Shown here piece by piece: positions 10,638 to 19,329 of a stretch of 19,329 nucleotides of DNA; the stretch's first letter is position 1; each line of letters begins with the position of its first letter. A program made the translations under genes and the position numbers. The notes under the pieces were generated by a model. It saw only the letters and a list, made by a program, of their open reading frames with translations, was not told the DNA's origin and searched no databases. Source of the DNA: Clavulina sp. PMI_390 (Eukaryota; Basidiomycota; Agaricomycetes; Cantharellales; Hydnaceae); contig WIDE01000257.1 of NCBI GenBank assembly GCA_015039315.1, positions 1 through 19,329 on the forward strand, in the 5' to 3' direction.

Positions 10638-10720
<83 letters not shown>
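10626..10720 (+). repeat. C13-A82 homopolymer tract
   Basis: Thirteen C are followed without interruption by 82 A. It lies about 150 nt downstream of the Zn cluster gene stop and after an AATAAA. A near-perfect 11-nt direct repeat flanks the area: GATGCTGAATA at 10566-10576 and GATGCTCAATA at 10721-10731, directly after the A run. This is what an A-tailed retroposed fragment would leave. A simple-repeat expansion or an assembly or sequencing artefact is also possible. Confidence 0.85.
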
Positions 10721-10722
<2 letters not shown>

Positions 10723-11236
10723 TGCTCAATATCTCAACATAGAACGATTTGATCTTTAGTAGCTACTTTGCTCTCTATCAATGAATCAAGCATCTCGTGT
10801 CGAAATTGCCCTCTCGCGGACAGTCACTGGTTGTCGGTCAATTGAGCGGACCAAGGTGTGTTCCTTCTCCCGCTAAATATCAAAGGCGTTCCTAGCCATG
10901 ACACGCGGTACGTGCGATCCTCAAGTACGCGGAAGGCGGCTTTCACTTAGATCCGTCCTGCAGGCAAGCTTCTTCGTCCACTATCCGCTCGTTGGCGTCG
11001 AGTTCGTGGTAATCAATTAGTTAACGGCCCCTGAGCAGTCGCCCCGGCTGTTCCTCGATCAGCCTCCTCATTCTGGGCAAGCTCTGGATAACGCCCGTAG
11101 AAATGAGTCTTCAGTGTTCCTAGCTGTTGATAGGCGCGCCCGTTCAGCTGAGGATGTCCCAGGGCCGCACACTGTCTCTGCCTTTCTGTTCCCCCGACGT
11201 TATTGTGTCACTCATGTTTGCCTGCTCCTCAAGGTT

Positions 11237-11242
11237 TATAAG
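11237..11242 (+). promoter_or_regulatory. TATA-like box of the ferritin-like gene
   Basis: TATAAG within GGTTTATAAGGCG, 115-120 nt upstream of the ATG at 11357. A CT-rich stretch (about 11265-11300) lies between them, a usual fungal core promoter arrangement. Confidence 0.5.
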
Positions 11243-11356
11243 GCGCCGCTTTTCTGGGTCCTTACGAAACTCATCTCCTTCTCCCCCTTCTGTCTTTACT
11301 AGACTCTTCAGCAATCGACTCGTCATTCTCTACTTAGCTTATTGTTCGTCAACACC

Positions 11357-12697
11357 ATGAAGATCACCCTCGGCGCTCTCATCGCTTTTGCGTCTTGCTC
11401 ACTCATCAATGTCGTCACCGCACGTATGGCACAAAGCATACGTCCGGCTCACCTCTCGGCCAAGAGGTCTTCTGATGGGGGTTCCGTGACGGACTCAGAG
11501 CTCCTGCAGGTCAGTGCACCCTCCTCTCACGTCGGAAATTTCACTTCTAATCAACTCGCTTCTTTCATTCCATATCTAGTATCTCCTCACCATCGAGCAC
11601 GTTCAATCAGCATTCTATGACCAGGCTCTCGCGTCATTCAACGCAAGCTCGTTCGTAGCTGCCGGGCTCACCGAGGATGATTATAATCGCTTCGCACAGA
11701 TCGCCCATCATGAGGCCCAGCATGTGGTCTTGCTCCAGGAGAAGCTCGGTTCGAGCGCGGTGGCAGCGTGTAACTACACGTGAGTATCTACTATGTGGCA
11801 TCTTCCTCTCAAGCTTTTGTGCCTACGAGGATCATTGACTGAAAGAGTCTTCCGCCTGTTCAAAGGTTCCCAATCATGGATGTTACGTCGTTCGTGGCAC
11901 TTGCTTCAGTGCTTGAGAATGCCGGAATAAGCGCATACCTCAGTGCAGTAAGCTACTTGAGTGACAAGAACTACCTGAACGTGGCAAATACGATCATGAC
12001 AACAGAGGCGCGACATCAGGCGTGGGGTAGGTCCTGGCTCATGCACGTACTAAATCTCAGACATTGATATTCTATGCTTGTTCTTTGTTGGACGCCAGTG
12101 AGCGGGAGTGTGCAGAAGGTTCAACCTTGGTCGGGTGCAGAAGATACCCCATTGACGCTCAGGTGAGTATATATTGGGATTTGGCCATTCTCATTCGAAG
12201 TTCTGGCTTACGCTTGTTTTATGGCACGTGTTAGTACTGCCTATTCAATCATGGCGTCATATATAACTTCGTGCCCTGACGAGAACGCTTCCTTGCTCCC
12301 TTCAATGCTCACGAAGTTCCCCACGCTCACCGCCTCGCCATCTGATGCCACACCTGGTACAAGCATCAAGTATACTTTCACTCCGTCCGATTCCTCCACT
12401 GGCACCAGCGACATGACAGCGTACTGGGCGACCCATTACTCAGGGCTGAGCGTCGAAAGTGTCCAGCTTGATGCGAGTGGAAGCGCAGTGCTGCCGGCGT
12501 CGCTTTTGGGGACTTATTATACGACGATCGTGAGATTTCCCTATATATTCTCTTCCATGGATAGGGGCTGATCTTTCATATAAACTTAGACTACGAGCGC
12601 GACCAATATCTCGGATACAAACACTGTGGCTGGCCCTCTCGTCTCAACGGTAAACTTTGCCGCCAATGTCACCGAAATTGATATCGCTCTCATGTGA
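11357..12697 (+). CDS. Secreted ferritin-like domain protein (Rds1-type, Ferritin_2 family)
   Basis: Exons: 11357-11509, 11580-11779, 11866-12026, 12099-12162, 12235-12529, 12590-12697; 326 aa. Residues 1-22 form a signal peptide (Lys, then a hydrophobic core, then VVTA). A Lys36-Arg37 pair could be a Kex2-type processing site. A four-helix ferritin-like fold follows, with a complete candidate di-iron ligand set: Glu57 (TIEH), Glu96-X2-His99 (HHEAQH), Glu135 (LEN) and Glu165-X2-His168 (TEARH). The Ser/Thr-rich C-terminal half (about 190-326) looks beta-rich and carries N-glycosylation sequons (NIS, NVT). Fungal members are annotated as Rds1 or stress-response proteins, but their biochemical role is poorly established. 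Metal binding is inferred from the ligands. Secretion is inferred from the signal peptide. Confidence 0.87.
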
Positions 12698-13258
12698 TAT
12701 GTACTGGGATATCCTTTGACTATTTATGGCATTCTTTCTCTTTCCCATATCATTCCGTGTTCAAAGTGTCAATTGCTGGCTACTTGATACATGTGTTATC
12801 CTCCTTTTTTATAAGCGTTTTCGTCTTCACGACAAACCTAATGCCTCTTCATTCTCTCTAATCCTATACAGTTTTCTCGCGCGCAATTTGATAAGAGACC
12901 TTGAAACCGTAGTGCTTGATATCTGTTGAAATAAGATGTTCGGATTAGTCAGCGACATCGCGAAGATTCTAGCATTTACTATAGGTCGAGTCACGGACTA
13001 ACGGAAAAGTGTAGAACTTTCTAGTAATATAGTATTTTGTGTATATAAGGACCTTTGGTCCAGTAGTTTACATTTTGTCGTAGCAATCCTATCAGAAGTC
13101 TACCTAAAGAAATCCCAACAATATCAATGTTTAGGGACCTTCATGAGTTGCTTTTCAGTCCATACAGCTGGACCCTGACTTCGGGAATTATCCCTTATTT
13201 GGGTGCGCGGGAACCGGAAAATGCCTCTATGGGAACTTAGCGGTACTAATCTTGGTTC
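12698..13258. other. Intergenic region upstream of the Nudix gene
   Basis: About 560 nt without a supported gene. A TATA-like TATATAAGG at 13042-13050 runs straight into a small inverted repeat (GGACC-TTT-GGTCC, 13049-13061), about 200 nt before the Nudix ATG. It may be the core promoter. The left part is AT-rich 3' flank of the ferritin-like gene, with only a weak AATAAG near 12930. Confidence 0.4.
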
Positions 13259-14694
13259 ATGTTGAGAATCTCGTTTCGTTCAAGAAAGCTGGAAGTTTGG
13301 GCCGTTCCAAGGCAGCTTCATCAGAGGAATATCGTCTATACTACGAACGATCCGCCTTCAGTATCTTCAGTGTTCAGAACAAGCCATGGACCTCTTCGAC
13401 TTCAAAAAGCTGCCACAACGCTGGTGGTGTCCAGTACTTGCCACTACAGTGTGACTCGCTCTCCAGACTCTACTTTGTTCAATTCTCGAAATTTCTCGAC
13501 TTCAGTTGCTGCATCTTCAACGCCTAGTGTGGGGAGGGTTCAAGAGCCCAGGAACCTATCAACGACTGAGCTCGACACCAAGAACGCAAAGTGGCTCAAA
13601 TTGGATATAATCGACTGGGAGGATCAGGAGGGAGTTCGCGTAGGTTTTTCTTGCGGGATCATGTGGTGGAACGAGGGGGACTGATAAAGTTCTTCCTTCC
13701 TTGGTCATTCAATAGAGGAAATGGGAAGTTGCATCGCGCAAGACCACTGGGTCCGGCGGAGTTGATGGTATGTCTTGCTCTACGACCTGCTGATAATTCA
13801 ACCGAATGATGACTCAATTGATTACCCTCCTTCCACTTCAGCTGTCGAGATTATTGCCCTCCTTAGATCTCAGACGAAAGATGAGCCCATTTCAACGATC
13901 ATAATCGAACAGTACCGGCCACCAACAAAGAGGATCTCGATTGGTGTGTGCTACCCTCCGAGCAGGCTGCACAGAGCTCGTCTAACGCTTCCTCCACGCC
14001 AATGATGCTTTTGTAATCTCTAAAAAATGGATCATAGAGTTTCCTGCAGGTTCGATACTTTGTTACTTCTCATCGGACTGCCCTCGACTAACTTCCTCGC
14101 TCCCGGCGTTGAACCTCTCGCTATTGGTTCAGGTCTCATCGACGCTGATGAGTCAGCCGAATCCGCTGCCCTCCGCGAGCTTGAAGAGGAAACAGGCTTC
14201 AAGGCGGAAGAGGTCATGGAGTGCACACCTATCCAATGGTCTGATCCAGGTGCGTCTCTATCTCACGCTTAGACTACACCATTGCTTTCCTTTCCCTTCA
14301 TTACCCCGTTCCGCCCTTGATAGAATGCTATTTACTGATCGATTCAACACCTCGTTCACCCGTTTCAGGAATGACTACTGTTACGATGAAGACTGCCTTC
14401 CTATCAGTTCCAGTGTCTTCGGTACATGCACCACTACCCAAACAGCGTCTTGAGGAAGGCGAGCACGTCGTACGAAGAATCGTACCCATTGAGGAGCTAA
14501 AATCTATTTTAGCTGGTATGTACATTTTTCCCCTATGTTCTCATTGTTTAGGTCACAGAAGCTGATATGTGCGTTAAATCGCACCGCATCTATCTTATTG
14601 GCACACTGAAGAGTACTCCAAGCAGGGCGCTGCAATCGACTCGAGGCTCTCACATTTCGCGGAGGGATGGGATCTTGCTCGTCGCCTGGGCTAG
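13259..14694 (+). CDS. Nudix hydrolase, ADP-ribose/ADP-sugar pyrophosphatase type (NUDT5/YSA1 family)
   Basis: Hydrolyses ADP-ribose and related ADP-sugars to AMP and the sugar phosphate in this family. Exons: 13259-13639, 13716-13767, 13842-13943, 14038-14049, 14133-14249, 14369-14515, 14612-14694; 297 aa, all in phase. The Nudix box is complete at residues 183-205: G183-X5-E189-X7-R197-E198-L199-X-E201-E202-X-G204-F205. Other family landmarks are WEVASRKTTG before it, EQYRPP, and EFPAGLID across the fourth and fifth exons. Exon 4 is a 12-nt microexon coding EFPA. The first 95 or so residues precede the family core; they start with a basic stretch lacking acidic residues (MLRISFRSRKL), so mitochondrial targeting is possible. 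The C-terminal AEGWDLARRLG looks complete. Confidence 0.93.
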
Positions 14695-15357
14695 CTGCAC
14701 CTAGTGGCACGTTCATGCTGTTAGTTTGCTTAGTCTCACGCATATCCAGCCACGGGTCCTACAAGGGTATATGAAAGATACTCAAACGGCATCATACTGA
14801 TCATGACTCCATTCAAAGCCAATGGTGGAAACGGACATCGCCACAGAGTCTAATTCGTACATCTCTATAGGCTGAAGCCCCTGAATGGAATGATTTTCTT
14901 AACTCTCGGAGAGTCAAACGGCTTGCTGGAACGCGAAAACTTAGGTCCTGACGATTTGTTTTCATTCTTATCCCAACACGCTCAAATATGTAAATAGAGC
15001 TCCTGTTACGTGTCTGGATCAGAAAGAGGCGGAGCATCTCAACCGTATATTGTGTTTGACTCATTCAGTGGCAAAATGACTCTGTACAGCACCGTACAAT
15101 ATTCCCCTTATGCTAAACTCGAAAGCGATCCCAGCCAACCCCCGCGATCCCCACAGTTCCTAAAATAATATAAAAAGAGTAGACTGCACTCCGATCCATC
15201 AATCCACAATCCTTTTTCTCTCTTCAAGCCCTTGCTGTCCTGTCAGTCCACTGGTGATCATAACCATTGCCAGTCATCAAACGATATCCATTTACAGAGA
15301 GACTCCTATCTTAGAGCAGTTTTGAACTACTGGCAAGATGAGCACTGAGCTTCTACA
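14695..15357. other. Convergent intergenic region between the Nudix and NLR genes
   Basis: About 660 nt between two converging genes. No poly(A) hexamer was recognised on either strand. The left 460 nt show nothing supported. The right 200 nt look like a plus-strand promoter and leader, listed separately. Confidence 0.45.
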
Positions 15358-15361
15358 CTAA
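15169..15361 (+). promoter_or_regulatory. Orphan promoter-like sequence with a 7-codon ORF
   Basis: TATAAAAA at 15169-15176 is followed by a CT-rich stretch (15210-15240) and a leader. An ATG at 15338 sits in good context (AAGATGAGC) but reads only MSTELLH before TAA at 15359-15361. That stop overlaps the last codon of the NLR on the other strand. It resembles the 5' end of a gene whose body is missing. It may also be chance, or drive a non-coding or antisense transcript. Confidence 0.35.
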
Positions 15362-18300
15362 AAAATAGCAATGTTTGGCAATACCTCGACGATCATTGCA
15401 TCTGAAGGAGGGTGTGGTAGAAAAAACACCCTATTACCTCCACTCTGCAACTGAATTTTCAACTCTGGAGGAAGCCATGGATGCTGTGATGGAGGCGTGT
15501 AGAACAGCGATTTGCCTTTGAGAATCACTTTGCTTTTGAAGCTGTGGATCAAAGACTGCCCAATATCCGTATATCGATGGCCCCAATCTTGGTGGGGACT
15601 GGGCCAGAGTGGATGACTAATATGGATAAATGGAAATGAAGGGAATTCTTCAACAAGGCTAGGAGATGCTGAATCCCTATGATCATTGAGAGTGGCTGTC
15701 TCCATAGGAGGTTGCGGCTTCCAGCACAGCACCTCTGCCAGGCGTCTTGTGCTGATATTTGGTGTGTTTTCATATGTCAATCCTTGGGAGAGGTCCACAG
15801 AAGAGTCAGTTGAGCCATACAGATGGTTGACCACCAAACCAGTTTCGGAATGGGGGTCCTTGGTGAAAATGGAATGCGAGATGTAAGGCTTTACAAGAAT
15901 ATTTGACGCTTCACGAACATCAAAAAACGAGGATGTGGACCAGACGTTAATGTAGTAAGGTCGCCATATGACACCAAAATGGGAGCTATCGGGAGAAAAA
16001 GACGCTCGAGTTGGCTTTCCTTCGAGATGTAGCTCAGCGGCATCAAGGATACGAAGACTGCTACTATGGGATACAGCAAGTTCAACAAGTATGATAGGGT
16101 TGCATAAGACCCTACCAGTTTGCTCTTGAATGCCCCACGATATTCGCGCTAGATATTTTCCGTCTGGTGATAGCATAGGACGGGACATCTCAACAGGAAT
16201 GATTAGTGGTTGATCCATGTATGGGTATTCTCTATGAATCCAAACAAGACCGAGTTCATTGACCATTCTGATGACACCGTAATAATCCTCGCATATTACT
16301 CTTGAATCATCAAGAACAAATTGAGCCCATTGCAATGGGCCTTGAGGATTAATTCCGGTGCATTCCAAATCCGGGTGGTTGATTGGGACGGGGGTCCAAA
16401 GAATCAGCCCGGTATCAATATCTATCACTCGAACTTCCTGTCGAGTCGCTGCGGCTAGTAGTTTCCCGCTGGCAGAAATATCATAGCCGGTGGGCCTCTC
16501 CGTGATGATGCCTTGACCCGTTTGATGATCCATGGGGATATGTCTAGAGGCGCCTTTTTGACTACGAAGTTCAAGGAATCCTTCTCCCATCCACGGGGCA
16601 AGAGCAACTAGCTCATCTCCCGGAGAATAAGCAATTAGGCAGGGGAGAGACCCTAGGTTTGGATCAAAAGGGGCAACTTCTATCATCTGACTGGCAACAG
16701 AGTCCCAGAAATATTTATGGCCCCATCTGTCTACCCGAAGAGTCTCGATACCGGGGTGTGGAACACCGAACTTGGACGCAAAATTGTCAAATGATTCTGT
16801 TTGTGTGATAGGAGTGTGAAGCAGATCCAAAGGCAGTTGGCAATTTTCCGCTTGAAAGGTCGGGATTATGGCCCATTGAGGGGGATATGGACTATCCACC
16901 CACACCACAATAGATGCAAGTAAATTATCGACAGTATCAAACATTGTGAGCGATATTGAAGATATGGGAGAAGCTGGGGGAGCCTGCACAATTTGCAGGA
17001 GGGCTTCTTGGGCCCAATTCCAAACAAAGATCCCGCTCGAGTTATGTAGCTTTCGTGCCTCAAGGACACATTCAGTATCCTTGATGACAAAAATGGTCTC
17101 TACCCGGGACATTCGGACTTGATGGCTGCTGAGCCAACTTGAAGTGCCCGAGGTGTGAGCCTTGTTGACGTCAAGCGTTGTTAAGGTCTCAAGAGATATG
17201 GCATCAAGAACCACAACCACTTCAGAGGGGTGTGAACCTTCCGACACTTCATCGCCTGGAGTCGCTCCAGTGGAGCTATCAGAACCAGCAACAGCAATTA
17301 TGTTGTGCCCAATTGCAAACGAACAATCAGCACGATTTGTCAAGAAGAAGAGGTCACATCCGGGGTCATTGACGCTATGCAGACTAAGTCTCCCCGAGGA
17401 ATAAGAAACAAAACGGGAGTGATCCGATAGGAAAGCAAGGCCAGATATATAGTCGGTATGGGAGCTAAACGAGCGCAGATGCTTCCCATCTGAGGCACGC
17501 CAAAGATTCACTTCGCCTCTCTCGTGGCCAGTAGCGATGTGTGACCCATCAAGAGAATAGGCCAAACGTACCGGAGTGCGACCTACCGCTCTCGTGCTGA
17601 CGATCCAGAGGCGATCGTTGAGCCACCCCTTCGGGCGGCCCCAGAGGACGCGGACCTCACTGATCAGATGATCATAGTACTCTGCGAGTTTGCTCTTGGA
17701 CGGAAGAAACGGGATCGTGGAGCGGTAGATATGGCGGAAATCAGCCTCAATAGATTCAAAATGATTGTTGAGAGTCTGCTTCCCATCATCGAGAAGCATA
17801 ATTACGTCTTCGGAACAAGCTCTGGCATACTGGTGAGAACAGATTATCGCAATGGACGATGAGCTGATATAGCAATACATATGGTTTTATTCTTCTTACC
17901 ATACGTCCATACCATACCTCGACGTCGCGGAGAATTGAGTGTGCTCTGTTGACTTCCCCCAGTAAGCTGAGGACTTCAAGCCAAAAGAAGAAATTTGTCT
18001 TTATCCATGCCTCAATACTAGATCGTACCGAGGGAGTGGATTCTAAGGTGAGCGATAAATGGGCCGCAAACTCAAGACATGCATATTGAGTTTCGGTAGG
18101 AATTCGAGCCGAAGGAACAGGTAGAAAGGAAGCGAGTTCATCAAGTGACACATCACCCGGAACATCACAAATATTCTGCCGGAGCGCCGAGTTCATATGC
18201 GCAACACAGGCGTCCCCAAGAACACCGTGTGGTGGCGACAAAAAAAGGAAGTGATGCACCTCGGCCGTTTCCACAGCTGTCGCGCGAAGCAAGAACTCCT

Positions 18301-19327
18301 GGAAGCTGGCATGGTAAAGATAGACGTGCGAGAGGTGGTCACTAGGGACCATCATGACGGCACTCAGGGGCCGAAGGATTGCCCGTACATCGTGCTCGGC
18401 CATACCAAGTAAATTTGCGAAAGGTCGTACTCCAAGAGGTCGTCTCAGGCTGATGAGACTGCCCACTACATGCCTATACGTCTCTCGTATCGCTCTATCA
18501 ACAGTTCCACCGCCGTAAGCACGTCGAAGTACGCGAATATATTCATCATGCAGGAGGTTAGACAAAGCGGAGGCCTCATGATCTGCAGCCATTACCCGTT
18601 TGAGGGATGCACTGGGTGAGAGACCATTATCATAGTCAATCTCAATCGTCCGCAATCGAAGCGATGCGAGTTCGAAGAGACCAGATGCTGTATGCGCGAA
18701 TTGCGCAATCTGGGTCTCTGACGGCGGCCATGATGGATCATCTGCTCCATCAATGGCCGAGAGTCGCTTCTGCGAGAACACGCTGATATCGCTCGAAGTT
18801 GAGAGGGCGTCGACCTGATCCATATCCACAGTCACGACGCACTGAGCCAGCGGCCGCAAGGTCATCGTCTGGACCACCTCAGGCTCTGGTCGGCCAGTGA
18901 TGAAGAAATTGAGCTTGCTTGCGAGTTCTGCGAGACCAGAAATAAGTCCCATTAAGCGTTTTAGCTCATTTCGGTCTCCACATTCGTCCAGCGCATCAAT
19001 GACTATCACGCACGACGGTGGAAACGCAACCTCACGTGCAGCTTCAAGGAGAAGTTTGTGTAATTGACTGGTTGGGGATGCTTCAGCAAGTAATGAGTCG
19101 CTTGCAAGTCGCTTTCCCAGGGTCATGCGGAACTCGGGACTGGACGACGCCAGCTGAAAGATGAGGGTGGATATGAAAAGATCTACAGTGGACATTCCCC
19201 CGGATCCTCCTCGCTTGTCGAAGAAGAATGACCCAGCGAGTTTGCCTTGATCGTGGAGAGTAGAAGCAACGGTCTTGCATATCGCGCTTTTCCCAGTCCC
19301 AGGACTCCCACGAAGCCATACGATGCG
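15358..19327 (-). CDS. NLR-like protein: NACHT NTPase with degenerate WD40-like C-terminal half (N-terminus off window)
   Basis: STAND-class signalling NTPase of the fungal NLR type, a family tied to non-self recognition and heterokaryon incompatibility. The frame is open from the right edge. Walker A GSPGTGKS lies at about 19309-19286 and Walker B VIVIDALDEC at about 19013-18984, followed by the sensor-like FFITGRPEP. An alpha-helical winged-helix/linker region ends near ILRDVE. One intron joins the halves in phase 0, with acceptor CACCAG at 17830 and donor either GTATGG (exon end 17918) or GTAAGA (exon end 17900). The second exon (17829-15358, 823 aa) has weak WD40-like blades: AYSLDGSHIATG...VNLWR, LSPDGKYLA, ISASGKLLAAA, FSPDSSHF...INVWS. 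It lacks the near-identical tandem WD repeats of HET-E/D-type proteins. At least 1290 aa are visible. The N-terminal effector domain is not in the window. Confidence 0.9.
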
Positions 19328-19329
19328 GC

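Larger units (their letters stand above)
10477..11356. other. Intergenic region with homopolymer tract and ferritin-like gene promoter
   Basis: About 880 nt with no supported gene. It holds an AATAAA (10573-10578) roughly 100 nt after the regulator's stop, a plausible poly(A) signal. The C13-A82 tract (10626-10720) follows. The right end holds the promoter of the ferritin-like gene. Between 10740 and 11220 nothing further is recognised. Confidence 0.55.

Noticed and set aside
13049..13061. GGACC-TTT-GGTCC inverted repeat as a terminator or RNA hairpin
   Set aside because: Only 5 base pairs and next to a TATA-like sequence; too short to call as a structural RNA or terminator.
14813..15064. 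Minus-strand 83-codon ORF in the Nudix-NLR spacer
   Set aside because: No family resemblance and no splice or context support; likely chance.

Overview
The window looks like nuclear DNA of a filamentous fungus, most likely a basidiomycete (Agaricomycete). The genes are split by many short introns, mostly about 45-95 nt, with GTRNGT-type donors and YAG acceptors. The gene set fits: a Zn(II)2Cys6 regulator, a secreted ferritin-like protein, and a NACHT-WD40 type NLR. Exon models were built by hand from splice consensus, phase consistency and protein-family similarity. No tRNA, rRNA, CRISPR array or autonomous transposon was seen.

Layout. (1) 1-4927, minus strand: two tandem M1 aminopeptidase / leukotriene A4 hydrolase-like genes. 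The right copy (4927-1722) is complete, with 17 exons and 661 aa. The left copy (1063 to the window edge) shows only its first 7 exons, with the same exon lengths and about 191 of 200 residues identical. The duplicated unit includes upstream sequence. (2) 5634-6967, plus strand: an unrecognised coiled-coil protein with a probable C-terminal membrane anchor. An in-frame Pro/Ser-rich coding stretch follows (about 6970-7591) and may be an alternative 3' end of the same gene. (3) 8382-10476, plus strand: a Zn2Cys6 transcription factor, followed by a C13-A82 homopolymer with a possible target-site duplication. (4) 11357-12697, plus strand: a secreted ferritin-like (Rds1-type) protein with a full set of candidate di-iron ligands. 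(5) 13259-14694, plus strand: an ADP-ribose pyrophosphatase-type Nudix hydrolase (NUDT5/YSA1 family) with an N-terminal extension. (6) 15358 to the right edge, minus strand: an NLR-like protein with a NACHT NTPase and a degenerate WD40-like C-terminal half; its N-terminus lies outside the window. Just downstream of it is a plus-strand promoter-like sequence that leads only to a 7-codon ORF.

The genes do not form an obvious pathway or biosynthetic cluster. The least explained items are the two possible 3' ends of the coiled-coil gene, the C/A homopolymer with flanking near-repeats, the orphan promoter facing the NLR end, and the tandem hydrolase pair.
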